Assembly (NCBI GenBank): GCA_030615365.1
Contig: JAUWZM010000069.1
Span: forward strand, 1 to 12,978
Source: Candidatus Aerophobota bacterium
Lineage (GTDB): Bacteria > Aerophobota > Aerophobia > Aerophobales > B3-G15
Reading direction: 5' to 3'
DNA: 12,978 nt
The notes beneath the pieces are model-generated. The model saw only the letters and a list, made by a program, of their open reading frames with translations, had not been told where the DNA came from and did not search any database. Shown here piece after piece: positions 1-6,243 of this stretch. The position numbers and the translations under genes were made by a program. Every line of letters begins with the position of its first letter. Within the stretch, counting starts at the first letter, position 1.

Positions 1-93
1 TTTAAACCTCTATCGGAAAGAGAAGAATCCATTGCTGAAAAAATTAACTACTGAAGACACAGAATACGCTAAAAATTTTAGGACCGAGGTTTA
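1..93. other. Left edge, no assignable gene
   Basis: No gene can be assigned here. Reading from base 1, a frame stays open to a TGA at 52-54 (ending ...EKINY), and the frame from base 2 stays open to a TGA at 118-120, but its last part is repeat-derived sequence. Either could be the tail of an upstream gene; neither resembles the usual infA neighbours (secY, adk, map). Bases around 48-63 (actactgaagacacag) resemble the module found at the outer ends of the repeats near 6010 and 8723. Confidence 0.25.
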
Positions 94-128
94 CTTGGTG
101 TCTTCGTGTCTTGGTGGCTGAATAGTAA
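94..128 (-). repeat. Interspersed repeat copy A (one terminus)
   Basis: These 35 bases are the exact reverse complement of 8761-8795, the inner left end of repeat copy D. They contain three 8-base units of the form NCAC(C/G)AAG read on the minus strand. Only one end of the element is clear; the opposite end to the left is degenerate or lost. The copy ends 25 bases before the infA start codon, so it separates infA from whatever lies upstream. Confidence 0.85.
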
Positions 129-144
129 AAAATTAATAATGAAT

Positions 145-150
145 GGAGGA
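145..150 (+). promoter_or_regulatory. Ribosome binding site of infA, decides a TTG start
   Basis: GGAGGA lies three bases before the TTG at 154 (four if only GGAGG is counted). An upstream GTG at 106 and ATG at 139 are in frame, but the first lies inside the repeat and neither has a purine-rich site before it. The spacing is a little short but is the only good match. Confidence 0.65.
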
Positions 151-153
151 AAC

Positions 154-381
154 TTGACGAAAGAAAGGTTAATAAGAACCTCTGGTATTGTAATAGAGAC
201 TTTACCTAATGCTACCTTTAAAGTAGAGCTGTCTAACGGGCATCAGGTATTGGCTCATGTGTGTGGAAAAATGAGAATGAGATTTATTCGGATTATTCCG
301 GGAGACAAGGTCAGTCTGGAGATTTCACCCTACGATCTTTCCCGAGGTAGAATAGTCTATAGAGAGGGAAAAGGAAAATGA
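154..381 (+). CDS. infA: Translation initiation factor IF-1
   Basis: IF-1 is a single OB-fold protein that binds the A site of the 30S subunit with IF-2 and IF-3 during initiation. The 75-residue product matches the usual ~72 residues and has the family pattern: [14 protein letters not shown] near the N-terminus, the [10 protein letters not shown] core and the PGDKV loop, then a short basic tail. I chose the TTG at 154 because GGAGGA precedes it and because it gives the family-type start ([11 protein letters not shown]). Earlier in-frame starts (GTG 106, ATG 139) add up to 16 residues, the first of which come from the interspersed repeat. The stop overlaps the rpmJ start (ATGA). Its place before rpmJ-rpsM is standard for the alpha operon. 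Confidence 0.95.
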   Translation: MTKERLIRTSGIVIETLPNATFKVELSNGHQVLAHVCGKMRMRFIRIIPGDKVSLEISPYDLSRGRIVYREGKGK

Positions 382-491
382 AAGTAAGGTCTTCGGTAAG
401 GAAGATATGCAAGAAGTGCAAGGTTATAAAAAGAAAAGGTGTAGTGCGAATAATTTGTGATAACCCCAAACATAAACAACGTCAAGGATGA
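378..491 (+). CDS. rpmJ: 50S ribosomal protein L36
   Basis: L36 is a very small zinc-ribbon protein of the large subunit. The product has 37 residues, starts [11 protein letters not shown] and keeps all four zinc ligands (Cys11, Cys14, Cys27, His32), so this is the zinc-binding form. It ends KHKQRQG, the normal ending. The ATG overlaps the infA stop codon, so the two are probably translationally coupled; AGGGAAAAGG just upstream can act as ribosome binding site. rpsM follows after 16 bases. Confidence 0.96.
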   Translation: MKVRSSVRKICKKCKVIKRKGVVRIICDNPKHKQRQG

Positions 492-507
492 AAGGTAGGA
501 GCTGAAA

Positions 508-882
508 ATGGCAAGAATTGCTGGAGTAGAACTGCCCCCCAAAAAAAGAGCGGTTGTTGGTTTAACCTCTATTTATGGCATTGGGAGTAGTCGGGCTAAA
601 CGTATTTTGGCTCAGACCAGAATAAGTCCCGATGCTCGAATAAGGAATCTTACTGAGGAGCAGGTAAATCAACTTCGCCATATAATCGAGAAAAATTACA
701 AGATAGAGGGAGAATTAAGAAGGGCGATAGGTGCCGATATATCCAGATTAATTAATATTAACTGCTATCGTGGAATTAGGCATAAAAGCGGGCTTCCCAC
801 TAGAGGCCAAAGAACTAGATGTAATGCCCGGACTCGCAAGGGACATCATCGAACAATGGGAACAAAAAAGAAGAAAAAGTAG
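508..882 (+). CDS. rpsM: 30S ribosomal protein S13
   Basis: S13 sits in the head of the small subunit, contacts the P-site tRNA and forms bridges to the large subunit. The 124-residue product starts [10 protein letters not shown] and carries the helix-two-turn-helix region with [11 protein letters not shown] (residues 25-35), the conserved [18 protein letters not shown] stretch (about 87-104) and a lysine-rich tail that reaches toward tRNA (GTKKKKK). Length is typical. A ribosome binding site (AGGAG) lies upstream of the ATG. rpsK follows after 12 bases. Confidence 0.97.
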   Translation: MARIAGVELPPKKRAVVGLTSIYGIGSSRAKRILAQTRISPDARIRNLTEEQVNQLRHIIEKNYKIEGELRRAIGADISRLININCYRGIRHKSGLPTRGQRTRCNARTRKGHHRTMGTKKKKK

Positions 883-894
883 GAGATTATCCAT

Positions 895-1287
895 ATGGCT
901 ACAAGGAAAAAAGGGGAGAAAAAGAAGAAAAGAGAGAAGGTTGAAGAGGGAATGGCTTACATCCATTCTACTTTCAATAATACTATTGTGACTATAACTA
1001 ATCTTAAAGGGGATGTGTTGTGCTGGTCTTCCGCAGGAGCAGTAGGATTTAAAGGAACTAAAAAGGGGACACCTTTTGCCGCTCAAAAAGTAGCCGAAGA
1101 TGTTGCCAGGAAGGCCCAAGAGGATTTTCAATTAGAGAAAGTCGTAGCGGTGGTAAAGGGACCTGGATCTGGAGGAGAAACAGCTATTAGAACTTTGCAG
1201 GCCGTAGGATTGAAAATTATTTCTATTAGGGAAGCTACCCCGATTCCTCATAATGGATGTCGTCCTCCTAAGAAAAGAAAGGTATAG
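895..1287 (+). CDS. rpsK: 30S ribosomal protein S11
   Basis: S11 belongs to the platform of the small subunit near the mRNA exit site. The 130-residue product has a lysine-rich N-terminal tail (residues 4-15), then the family core: [39 protein letters not shown] and [16 protein letters not shown], ending in [16 protein letters not shown]. In the GPGxGRE motif the Arg is Gly here, a small deviation. AGGAG lies 7-8 bases before the ATG. rpsD begins after 5 bases. Confidence 0.97.
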   Translation: MATRKKGEKKKKREKVEEGMAYIHSTFNNTIVTITNLKGDVLCWSSAGAVGFKGTKKGTPFAAQKVAEDVARKAQEDFQLEKVVAVVKGPGSGGETAIRTLQAVGLKIISIREATPIPHNGCRPPKKRKV

Positions 1288-1292
1288 GAAAA

Positions 1293-1907
1293 ATGTTAAC
1301 AGACAGGGCTAAGTGTAAAAAGTGCCGGCGGTTTGGTACTAAGCTTTTTCTTAAAGGGGATAGATGTTTTACTGCTAAGTGTAGTTTGGAAAGAAGAAAA
1401 ATGACTTCAAGGGGGCGGAGGAGAAGACTTTCCCAATATGCCCAACAACTCAGAGAGAAACAAAAACTTCGTTGGAAATACGGTGTGAAAGAAAAACAGT
1501 TCAAGGGTTATTATCAGATGGCGGAGAAATCGCTGGGTATTGCTGGCGAGGAAATCCTTCGCCTCTTAGAGAGAAGATTAGACAATGTAGTGTGGAGATT
1601 GGGATTCTGCGTCTCCCGCGCTCAAGCTTGTCAATTGGTTTCCCATGGTCACTTCCTGGTAAATAGCCAAAGGGTGAAAACACCCTCTTATTTAATTAAG
1701 GAAAGAGATGTGATAGAGCCAAAGATGAAAGATAAGAAATTCGATTTAATAAAGCAGAATATTAAACTTTCAGAAAAAAGAACAATCCCCGCTTGGTTGG
1801 AAATTGACAGAGTTTCTTTGAAAGGTAAAGTGCTTAGACTACCCGACGCAGAAGAGTTAGATCCGGAAGTTGAGATATCTCTAATTATAGAATATTATTC
1901 TCGATAA
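1293..1907 (+). CDS. rpsD: 30S ribosomal protein S4, zinc-binding form
   Basis: S4 starts assembly of the 30S body by binding 16S rRNA and in several bacteria also represses its own operon. The 204-residue product has the N-terminal ribosomal S4 domain with Cys8, Cys11, Cys25 and Cys30, the same spacing as the zinc-binding S4 of Thermus. An S4 RNA-binding domain follows (about residues 92-155: LERRLDNVVWRLGF, then ARAQACQLVSHGHFLVN-like sequence) and the usual C-terminal ending (PEVEISLIIEYYSR). AGGAAAA before the ATG gives a weak ribosome binding site. rpoA lies 128 bases downstream, an unusually large gap inside this operon (see the leader entry). Confidence 0.97.
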   Translation: MLTDRAKCKKCRRFGTKLFLKGDRCFTAKCSLERRKMTSRGRRRRLSQYAQQLREKQKLRWKYGVKEKQFKGYYQMAEKSLGIAGEEILRLLERRLDNVVWRLGFCVSRAQACQLVSHGHFLVNSQRVKTPSYLIKERDVIEPKMKDKKFDLIKQNIKLSEKRTIPAWLEIDRVSLKGKVLRLPDAEELDPEVEISLIIEYYSR

Positions 1908-1924
1908 ACCATGTAAGAAATTTT

Positions 1925-2016
1925 GAAAGGTGCTTTAAATCCTTTCTCCTTTAAGAAATAAAAAAATGATGCAGGTTTTTTAAACCTAAGTATGTACATT
2001 TTGAACTCTCATACTT
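1925..2016 (+). promoter_or_regulatory. Candidate structured leader upstream of rpoA
   Basis: The 128-base rpsD-rpoA gap holds three possible hairpins: GAAAGG/CCTTTC (1925-1930 with 1941-1946); AGGTTT/AAACCT (1973-1978 with 1982-1987, 3-base loop); and AAGTATG/CATACTT (1988-1994 with 2010-2016). The last two abut, so they could stack, and the rpoA ribosome binding site begins 7 bases after the third. None has a terminator-type U run. A role in control of rpoA-rplQ, for instance by S4 encoded just upstream, is inference. Confidence 0.35.
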
Positions 2017-2023
2017 CATAATT

Positions 2024-2030
2024 AAGGAGG
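2024..2030 (+). promoter_or_regulatory. Strong ribosome binding site of rpoA
   Basis: AAGGAGG lies five bases before the GTG at 2036. It fixes that GTG as the start of rpoA. Confidence 0.85.
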
Positions 2031-2035
2031 AATAA

Positions 2036-2974
2036 GTGAGAGAATTGGTAAAGCCGGAAAAGGTAAAAGTTGAAGAGAAAGGCTTCTGTAAAACCTACGG
2101 TAAATTTATTATTGAACCTTTCGAAAGGGGGCATGGAACAACCTTAGGTAATTCTCTTCGCCGGGTTTTGCTCTCTTCCATCCCTGGATCAGCGGCTATT
2201 TCGATAAAAATAGATGGGATAAGTCATGAATTTGCTACTATTCCAGGAGTGAAGGAAGATGTGCTTCAGATTATTCAGAACATAAAAAAAATTAGAGTAA
2301 AATTATTCACTGATAAAGAGAAAGAAGTTTTCTTGGATGCGAGAGGTCCTCTAAAAGTGAAGGCCTCCCATATTCAAACTGATAGTGAGGTAGAAATTGT
2401 GAATCCCGATCTTCACATTGCTACTTTGGATAATAAAAAGGCTCATTTGCCTATTCAGATAACTTTGGCTAAAGGAAGAGGATATGCAGAAGCAAGTGAG
2501 AATAAAAGAGAAGATCAACCGGTGAGAACTATTCCCATAGATTCTATTTTCTCCCCTGTCAGGAAGGTTAAATACGAAGTACATCCAGTAAGGATTGGAA
2601 GAAGAACTAACTTTGATTCCCTTGTTCTTGAAATCTTTACCGATGGAACTATACTGCCAGATGAAGCTTTGAATGAGGCTGTAAATATCTTAAAAGATTA
2701 CATAGCTTGTTTTGTTATTGAAAAAGAGGGAGAAGGAAAAACAACACGGGAAGAGGAAAGTTTTCTTGAAGAAGAGGTAGATAAAATAGGATTATCTAAA
2801 CCTGCGTTGAATGCCTTGAAGGGTGCAAAAATTCTAAAGATGAAAGATCTGTTAGATAAAAATTCCAAGGAATTTTTAAAAATTAATAATTTTGGAAAAA
2901 AATCCTTAGAGAAAGTGAGAGAGAAGTTAGCCCAATACAATCTGAGCATTAAAGAGGGAAAAAATGAGACATAG
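2036..2974 (+). CDS. rpoA: DNA-directed RNA polymerase subunit alpha
   Basis: The alpha dimer is the scaffold on which RNA polymerase assembles. The 312-residue product has the N-terminal dimerisation domain (about 1-230), with RGHGTTLGNSLRRVLLSSIPG at residues 31-51, and a helix-hairpin-helix C-terminal domain from about residue 248 to 303. The GTG start is fixed by AAGGAGG five bases upstream. An ungapped comparison with my memory of the E. coli C-terminal domain puts Pro256 where Arg265, the main UP-element and CRP contact, would be; Asn259 and Lys289 match Asn268 and Lys298. rplQ overlaps the end by 11 bases, suggesting coupling. A 128-base structured leader precedes the gene. Confidence 0.97.
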   Translation: MRELVKPEKVKVEEKGFCKTYGKFIIEPFERGHGTTLGNSLRRVLLSSIPGSAAISIKIDGISHEFATIPGVKEDVLQIIQNIKKIRVKLFTDKEKEVFLDARGPLKVKASHIQTDSEVEIVNPDLHIATLDNKKAHLPIQITLAKGRGYAEASENKREDQPVRTIPIDSIFSPVRKVKYEVHPVRIGRRTNFDSLVLEIFTDGTILPDEALNEAVNILKDYIACFVIEKEGEGKTTREEESFLEEEVDKIGLSKPALNALKGAKILKMKDLLDKNSKEFLKINNFGKKSLEKVREKLAQYNLSIKEGKNET

Positions 2975-3314
2975 GAAAAAAGGAAAAAAACTAGGTCGGA
3001 GTAAAGATCAACGAGAAGCTCTTCTTTCTAACCTCACCAGGTCTTTAATTTTTTACGAGGAAATCGTTACCACTCAAGCGAAGTCAAAAGAGGCTGCCAG
3101 ATTTGCCGAGAAAATGATTACTTTGGCTAAAGATGGCTCTCTTCATCATAGAAGAATTGCCTTAAAATTTATTCACGATAAGAAAGTGGTAGATAAACTT
3201 TTCTCTGTTGTTGCTCCCCGGTATCAACAACAAAAGGGGGGATACACTCAGATAATAAAATTAAGGTATCGCCAGGGAGACAGCGCTTTGATGTGCAAAG
3301 TAAAACTGGTTTAA
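2964..3314 (+). CDS. rplQ: 50S ribosomal protein L17
   Basis: L17 lies near the peptide exit tunnel of the large subunit. The 116-residue product begins MRHRKKGKKLGRSKDQREALL and has the family's SLIFYEEIVTTQAKSKEAARFAEKMITLAK-type core, then GGYTQIIKLRYRQGDSALM near the C-terminus, where most bacteria have GGYTRI-K-RRGDAA-M. Length is typical. The ATG lies inside the end of rpoA (11-base overlap), with AAAGAGGG upstream as ribosome binding site. It closes the ribosomal block; truA starts 10 bases later. Confidence 0.96.
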   Translation: MRHRKKGKKLGRSKDQREALLSNLTRSLIFYEEIVTTQAKSKEAARFAEKMITLAKDGSLHHRRIALKFIHDKKVVDKLFSVVAPRYQQQKGGYTQIIKLRYRQGDSALMCKVKLV

Positions 3315-3323
3315 GATTTCTTT

Positions 3324-4079
3324 ATGCAAAATATAAAACTTAACCTGGAGTATGATGGTGGCCAATATCACGGATGGCAAAAACAGCCAGGCCTTCCTAC
3401 AGTCCAACAAGAATTAGAAAAGGCTCTCTCGAAACTTTTTCATCAGAAAATATCAGTGATAGCAGCAGCAAGAACTGATGCGAAGGTTCACGCGACAGGC
3501 CAGGTGGTGAATTTTATTACCTCTAAACCCATATCACCTTTCGCAATAAAGTGCGCTTTAAATAGTTTCTTACCCGAAGATATCAGAGTTAAAACCTCTC
3601 AGATAGTTTCCTTAGATTTTAACGCCCGACGCCATGCTTTGCACAGAATTTATGGGTATCTAATTTATAACTTCTCTGTAAGTTCCCCTCTTTATCGTAG
3701 ACTTAGTTGGTGGATTTTCTTTGATTTAGATATCCAAGAAATGAGAAAGGCTTTCCAATTTTTAATAGGTACACACGACTTCTCTTCTTTTCAAGCTCAA
3801 GGAAGTCCTTCTCATTCCGTAATTCGAGAAATCGAGAAGTTAGAATTATATAAAAAAAACCACTTCATTTTTCTTTTTATAAAGGGTAGAGGTTTTCTTT
3901 ATAAAATGGTAAGAAATATTGTGGGAACCTTAGTAGAGGTCGGACGAGGTAAAATTATTTTTTCTCAGGTAGGGGACATTTTAGAAGCGAAGGATAGAAG
4001 AAAAGCTGGACCTACTGCTCCGCCACACGGACTTTATCTCTTAAAAGTAGGATACCCGAAGTCATACATATTTGAATAG
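3324..4079 (+). CDS. truA: tRNA pseudouridine(38-40) synthase TruA
   Basis: TruA converts uridine to pseudouridine at positions 38-40 of the anticodon arm of many tRNAs. The 251-residue product is of normal length, starts IKLNLEYDGGQYHGWQKQP and has the catalytic motif ARTDAKVHATGQV with the nucleophile Asp52. Most TruA proteins read GRTDAGVHA, so both glycines are replaced, while the Arg-Thr-Asp core and the His are kept. Further family stretches are GTHDFSSFQAQGS and GRGFLYKMVRNIVGTLVEVGRGK near residues 150 and 190. There is no clear ribosome binding site; with 9 bases after the rplQ stop it probably relies on coupling. It is followed directly by a palindromic element whose 10-base direct repeat starts at the last base of the stop codon. 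Confidence 0.95.
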   Translation: MQNIKLNLEYDGGQYHGWQKQPGLPTVQQELEKALSKLFHQKISVIAAARTDAKVHATGQVVNFITSKPISPFAIKCALNSFLPEDIRVKTSQIVSLDFNARRHALHRIYGYLIYNFSVSSPLYRRLSWWIFFDLDIQEMRKAFQFLIGTHDFSSFQAQGSPSHSVIREIEKLELYKKNHFIFLFIKGRGFLYKMVRNIVGTLVEVGRGKIIFSQVGDILEAKDRRKAGPTAPPHGLYLLKVGYPKSYIFE

Positions 4080-4200
4080 AACCCTCATCAGGAGTTTCCC
4101 CAAAATTTTCAGAACTCGAAAATCTCCAGCTGGATTTCTTATTATATAATCATCTTTAGAAAAGATGCACTTAAATTTTAGGGAAACTCTGAACCCTCAT
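4079..4200. mobile_element. MITE-like palindromic element with 10-base direct repeats
   Basis: A ~102-base core (4089-4190) is bounded by GAACCCTCAT at 4079-4088 and 4191-4200, as expected for a target-site duplication. Its ends pair as 16 of 17 bases (4092-4108 with 4173-4189; one C/A mismatch). Inside lie two smaller hairpins: around 4118-4138 (centre TCCAGCTGGA) and 4151-4167 (CATCTTT/AAAGATG with a 3-base loop). RNA or single-stranded DNA would fold as a cloverleaf. It has no coding capacity, so any transposition would need an enzyme from elsewhere. It could also act as an RNA 3' end of the truA operon; it lacks a terminator U run. Confidence 0.6.
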
Positions 4201-4203
4201 TTA

Positions 4204-4231
4204 TTGACAAAATACCGATATTTAATAGTAT
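4204..4231 (+). promoter_or_regulatory. Possible sigma-70 promoter for mcsAB
   Basis: TTGACA at 4204-4209 is a perfect -35 box. With a 16-base spacer the -10 candidate is TAGTAT (4226-4231, four of six matches to TATAAT). It lies about 200 bases before mcsA, with repeat copy B between. The -10 is weak and the region is AT-rich, so this is tentative. Confidence 0.3.
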
Positions 4232-4246
4232 TAATATAACCGTTAA

Positions 4247-4402
4247 GCCACTAAGTCACCAAGACACAAAGATAAATCCGTAAATGCGTTGATGGGTGGA
4301 TGAGTTAAAGAGGCAAAAGGTTCGATATACAAGATTAAAAAGGCTTTAGCTGTGATTTCTTTGTATTTACATTTCTATCTGTGTAAATCTGTGGCTAAAT
4401 AG
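4247..4402. repeat. Interspersed repeat copy B
   Basis: The left end (4247-4271, gccactaagtcaccaagac...) is the inverted form of the right end of copies C and D, with three 8-base NCACNAAG-type units. It continues into sequence similar to the interior of copy C (ataaat-cgt-aatg..., then gaggcaaaagg-tt around 4310-4322). The right end (about 4378-4402, ctgtgtaaatctgtggctaa) is the inverted form of the outer module at 8723-8745 of copy D. No ORF is present. It fills most of the gap before mcsA. Confidence 0.75.
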
Positions 4403-4437
4403 ATTTTCTAATATAAAAACACCTTGGGAGAGATGAT

Positions 4438-4956
4438 ATGCTTTGTCAGCTCTGCGATCAAAGAGAGTCTACGGTCCATTTTAAAGAGGTTATAAATGGA
4501 GTTGTACGAGAGCTTCATCTTTGTGAGGTTTGTGCCGAGGAAAAAGGTTTTTCCCACAATTTTTTTTCTGTTCCTGATTTGCCCCTGCTAAGTTTAATAA
4601 CTGGATTAATTGGATTTGATACTGTTCTCCCCAAGAAAGAAGGAAAATGTCCTGGGTGTGGACTTACCTATACCCAGATAGAAGAAAGTGGTAAAATGGG
4701 CTGTAATTTATGTTATCAGACATTCGAAGAGTATATTTCTCCTCTTTTGGAAAAGATTCACGGTAGAGTTCTTCATCGAGGAAAGATGCCCAGAAGAGGA
4801 AGAATGAGAAGTAACATAGAAGGACAGTTATATCAGCTTCACCAGGCATTGGATAAGGTAGTGAAAAAAGAGGAATACGAAAAGGCGGCTCAAATTAGAG
4901 ATAAGATAAAGAAACTGCAAAGTGAAAAGACCAATGATTTTTCAACAAATGATTAA
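4438..4956 (+). CDS. mcsA: Protein-arginine kinase activator McsA
   Basis: McsA is the zinc-finger partner that activates the arginine kinase McsB. The 172-residue product starts MLCQLCDQRES and has two four-cysteine zinc sites: Cys3, Cys6, Cys29, Cys32 and Cys71, Cys74, Cys89, Cys92. A UVR domain follows at the C-terminus (about residues 130-163: QLYQLHQALDKVVKKEEYEKAA..., ending IRDKIKKL). Length and domain order fit the family. GGGAGAGATGAT lies before the ATG. The gene overlaps mcsB, which fits an obligate pair. In Firmicutes the pair lies between ctsR and clpC; neither is here. Confidence 0.94.
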   Translation: MLCQLCDQRESTVHFKEVINGVVRELHLCEVCAEEKGFSHNFFSVPDLPLLSLITGLIGFDTVLPKKEGKCPGCGLTYTQIEESGKMGCNLCYQTFEEYISPLLEKIHGRVLHRGKMPRRGRMRSNIEGQLYQLHQALDKVVKKEEYEKAAQIRDKIKKLQSEKTNDFSTND

Positions 4957-5995
4957 TTCTCCCAGCCAGTGGGTAAGAGAGGAAGGACCAGAGGCAAATA
5001 TTGTTTTTAGCTCTCGAGTCAGATTGGCAAGAGACATTCAAGATTTTATTTTTCCTCCCTGGGCCAGTAACTCTGAGCTAAAGAAGGCTTCCGCTAAAAT
5101 TCTTGAGGCTGTGCACAAGAGCAAATATTTTGAAGGTTCCTCGGTGATAGATATGAAAGAGCTTTCTTTTTTGGAGAGAAAATTTCTTTTGGAGAGGCAT
5201 TTAATCAGCGATGAGTTTATGAAGCCTGCTGAGTGTCGATTTTTGGTGACTACAAAGGGAGAAATTATTTCCTTAATGATAAATGAAGAGGATCATTTAA
5301 GACTTCAAAGTATTCTCTCTGGGCTTCAGTTAGTCGAGGCCTGGAAATTAAGCGATGAGGTAGATAATGATCTGGAAGAATATTTAAATTATGTGTTCTC
5401 TTCCCGAAGAGGTTACCTTACTTCCTGTCCTACTAATGTGGGCACAGGAATGAGGGCATCCTGCATGATACACCTACCTTCCCTGGTAGCTACCAATAGA
5501 ATTAGAGATGTGTTAAAGCGTGTCTCTCAATTAGGGTTGGTAACCAGAGGTCTCTATGGTGAAGGAACAAGTTCTTGGGGAGATCTTTTCCAGATATCTA
5601 ACCAGGTTACTTTAGGTTTGGAAGAAAAACAGATCCTTGACTCTGTAGAGAGAGTAACTCGTCGGGTAGTGGAAGAGGAAAGAAGAGCTAGAGAAACCTT
5701 ACTTAAAAGTAGTTCTGCTAAAATAAAAGATGAAATAGGACGAGCATGCGGAATTTTAACCAATGCGTATCTGATCACTTCAGAGGAAGCTTTACAGTTG
5801 TTATCTAAAATAAGGTTGGGCATAGGCTTGGGATTGTTATCCGGTTTAAAAATTGGTGTTTTAAATGAACTTTTTATTTTAATTGGACCGGCACAGATTC
5901 AGATAAGAGAGGAAAAATCTTTAAATTCTTTTTCTCGGGACCAAGTTAGAGCTAAGATTATTAAAGAAAAGTTAAAGCAAGGACTTTTGGAATAA
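4934..5995 (+). CDS. mcsB: Protein-arginine kinase McsB
   Basis: McsB is related to phosphagen kinases and phosphorylates arginine residues in proteins, in Firmicutes marking them for ClpCP. The 353-residue product has the expected motifs: GPE-x-x-IVFSSRVRLAR (18-33), NEEDH (117-121), CPTNVGTGMRAS (165-176, with the catalytic-region Cys165) and RGLYGEG (205-211). The C-terminal RDQVRA (335-340) matches the allosteric phosphoarginine-binding motif known from Geobacillus McsB. The ATG at 4934 gives an N-terminus the length of the B. subtilis protein. GTG 4922 and ATG 4949 are alternatives, and no start has a good ribosome binding site. The overlap with mcsA is 23 bases. Confidence 0.93.
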   Translation: MIFQQMINSPSQWVREEGPEANIVFSSRVRLARDIQDFIFPPWASNSELKKASAKILEAVHKSKYFEGSSVIDMKELSFLERKFLLERHLISDEFMKPAECRFLVTTKGEIISLMINEEDHLRLQSILSGLQLVEAWKLSDEVDNDLEEYLNYVFSSRRGYLTSCPTNVGTGMRASCMIHLPSLVATNRIRDVLKRVSQLGLVTRGLYGEGTSSWGDLFQISNQVTLGLEEKQILDSVERVTRRVVEEERRARETLLKSSSAKIKDEIGRACGILTNAYLITSEEALQLLSKIRLGIGLGLLSGLKIGVLNELFILIGPAQIQIREEKSLNSFSRDQVRAKIIKEKLKQGLLE

Positions 5996-6007
5996 AATTT
6001 ATCTTAA

Positions 6008-6230
6008 TATTTAGCCATGGATGGACGCTGATATTTCTTTTTAGTTACAATTTCGCCACCAAGGCACGAAGACACCAAGGATAAATGCGTGAATGTGTAG
6101 AAGAGGCAAAGGGCTAAAGGTTCAAAGACGCTACGGCGCAATAACTCAAAGACTCAATAACCCAATAGACGAGATTATAAATTCATATTACTTCTTTGTG
6201 CCTTGGTGACTTAGTGGCTGAACTGTCACA
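6008..6230. repeat. Interspersed repeat copy C
   Basis: This fills the 248-base mcsB-tilS gap. It has an outer module (6008-6034, tatttagccatggatggac...), an inner left end (6055-6079, gccaccaaggcacgaagac...) with three 8-base units, a variable middle, and a right end (6190-6218) identical over 29 bases to 8925-8953 of copy D. The inner ends are inverted copies of each other in consensus. The element is non-coding, but its right end reads in frame with tilS from a TTG at 6196 and falsely lengthens that gene. I see no convincing terminator in this gap. Confidence 0.85.
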
Positions 6231-6235
6231 AAGGA
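6231..6235 (+). promoter_or_regulatory. Ribosome binding site of tilS, decides the start
   Basis: AAGGA lies eight bases before the ATG at 6244 and just outside the end of repeat copy C. This favours 6244 over the in-frame TTG at 6196 inside the repeat. Confidence 0.55.
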
Positions 6236-6243
6236 TTAAGCTG

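Noticed and set aside
770..991. Second plus-strand frame across the rpsM-rpsK junction
   Set aside because: It overlaps two certain ribosomal protein genes in another frame and has no family features.
4151..4190. Rho-independent terminator after truA
   Set aside because: The small hairpin at 4151-4167 is AT-rich with no U run behind it; the large stem has a loop of over 60 bases. The direct repeats point to an inserted element instead.
5554..5823. Open frame on the minus strand opposite mcsB
   Set aside because: It is a shadow of a gene with clear family motifs and shows no recognisable protein pattern or ribosome binding site. The same holds for the other minus-strand frames opposite rpsK, rpsD, rpoA, tilS, pilM and pilQ.
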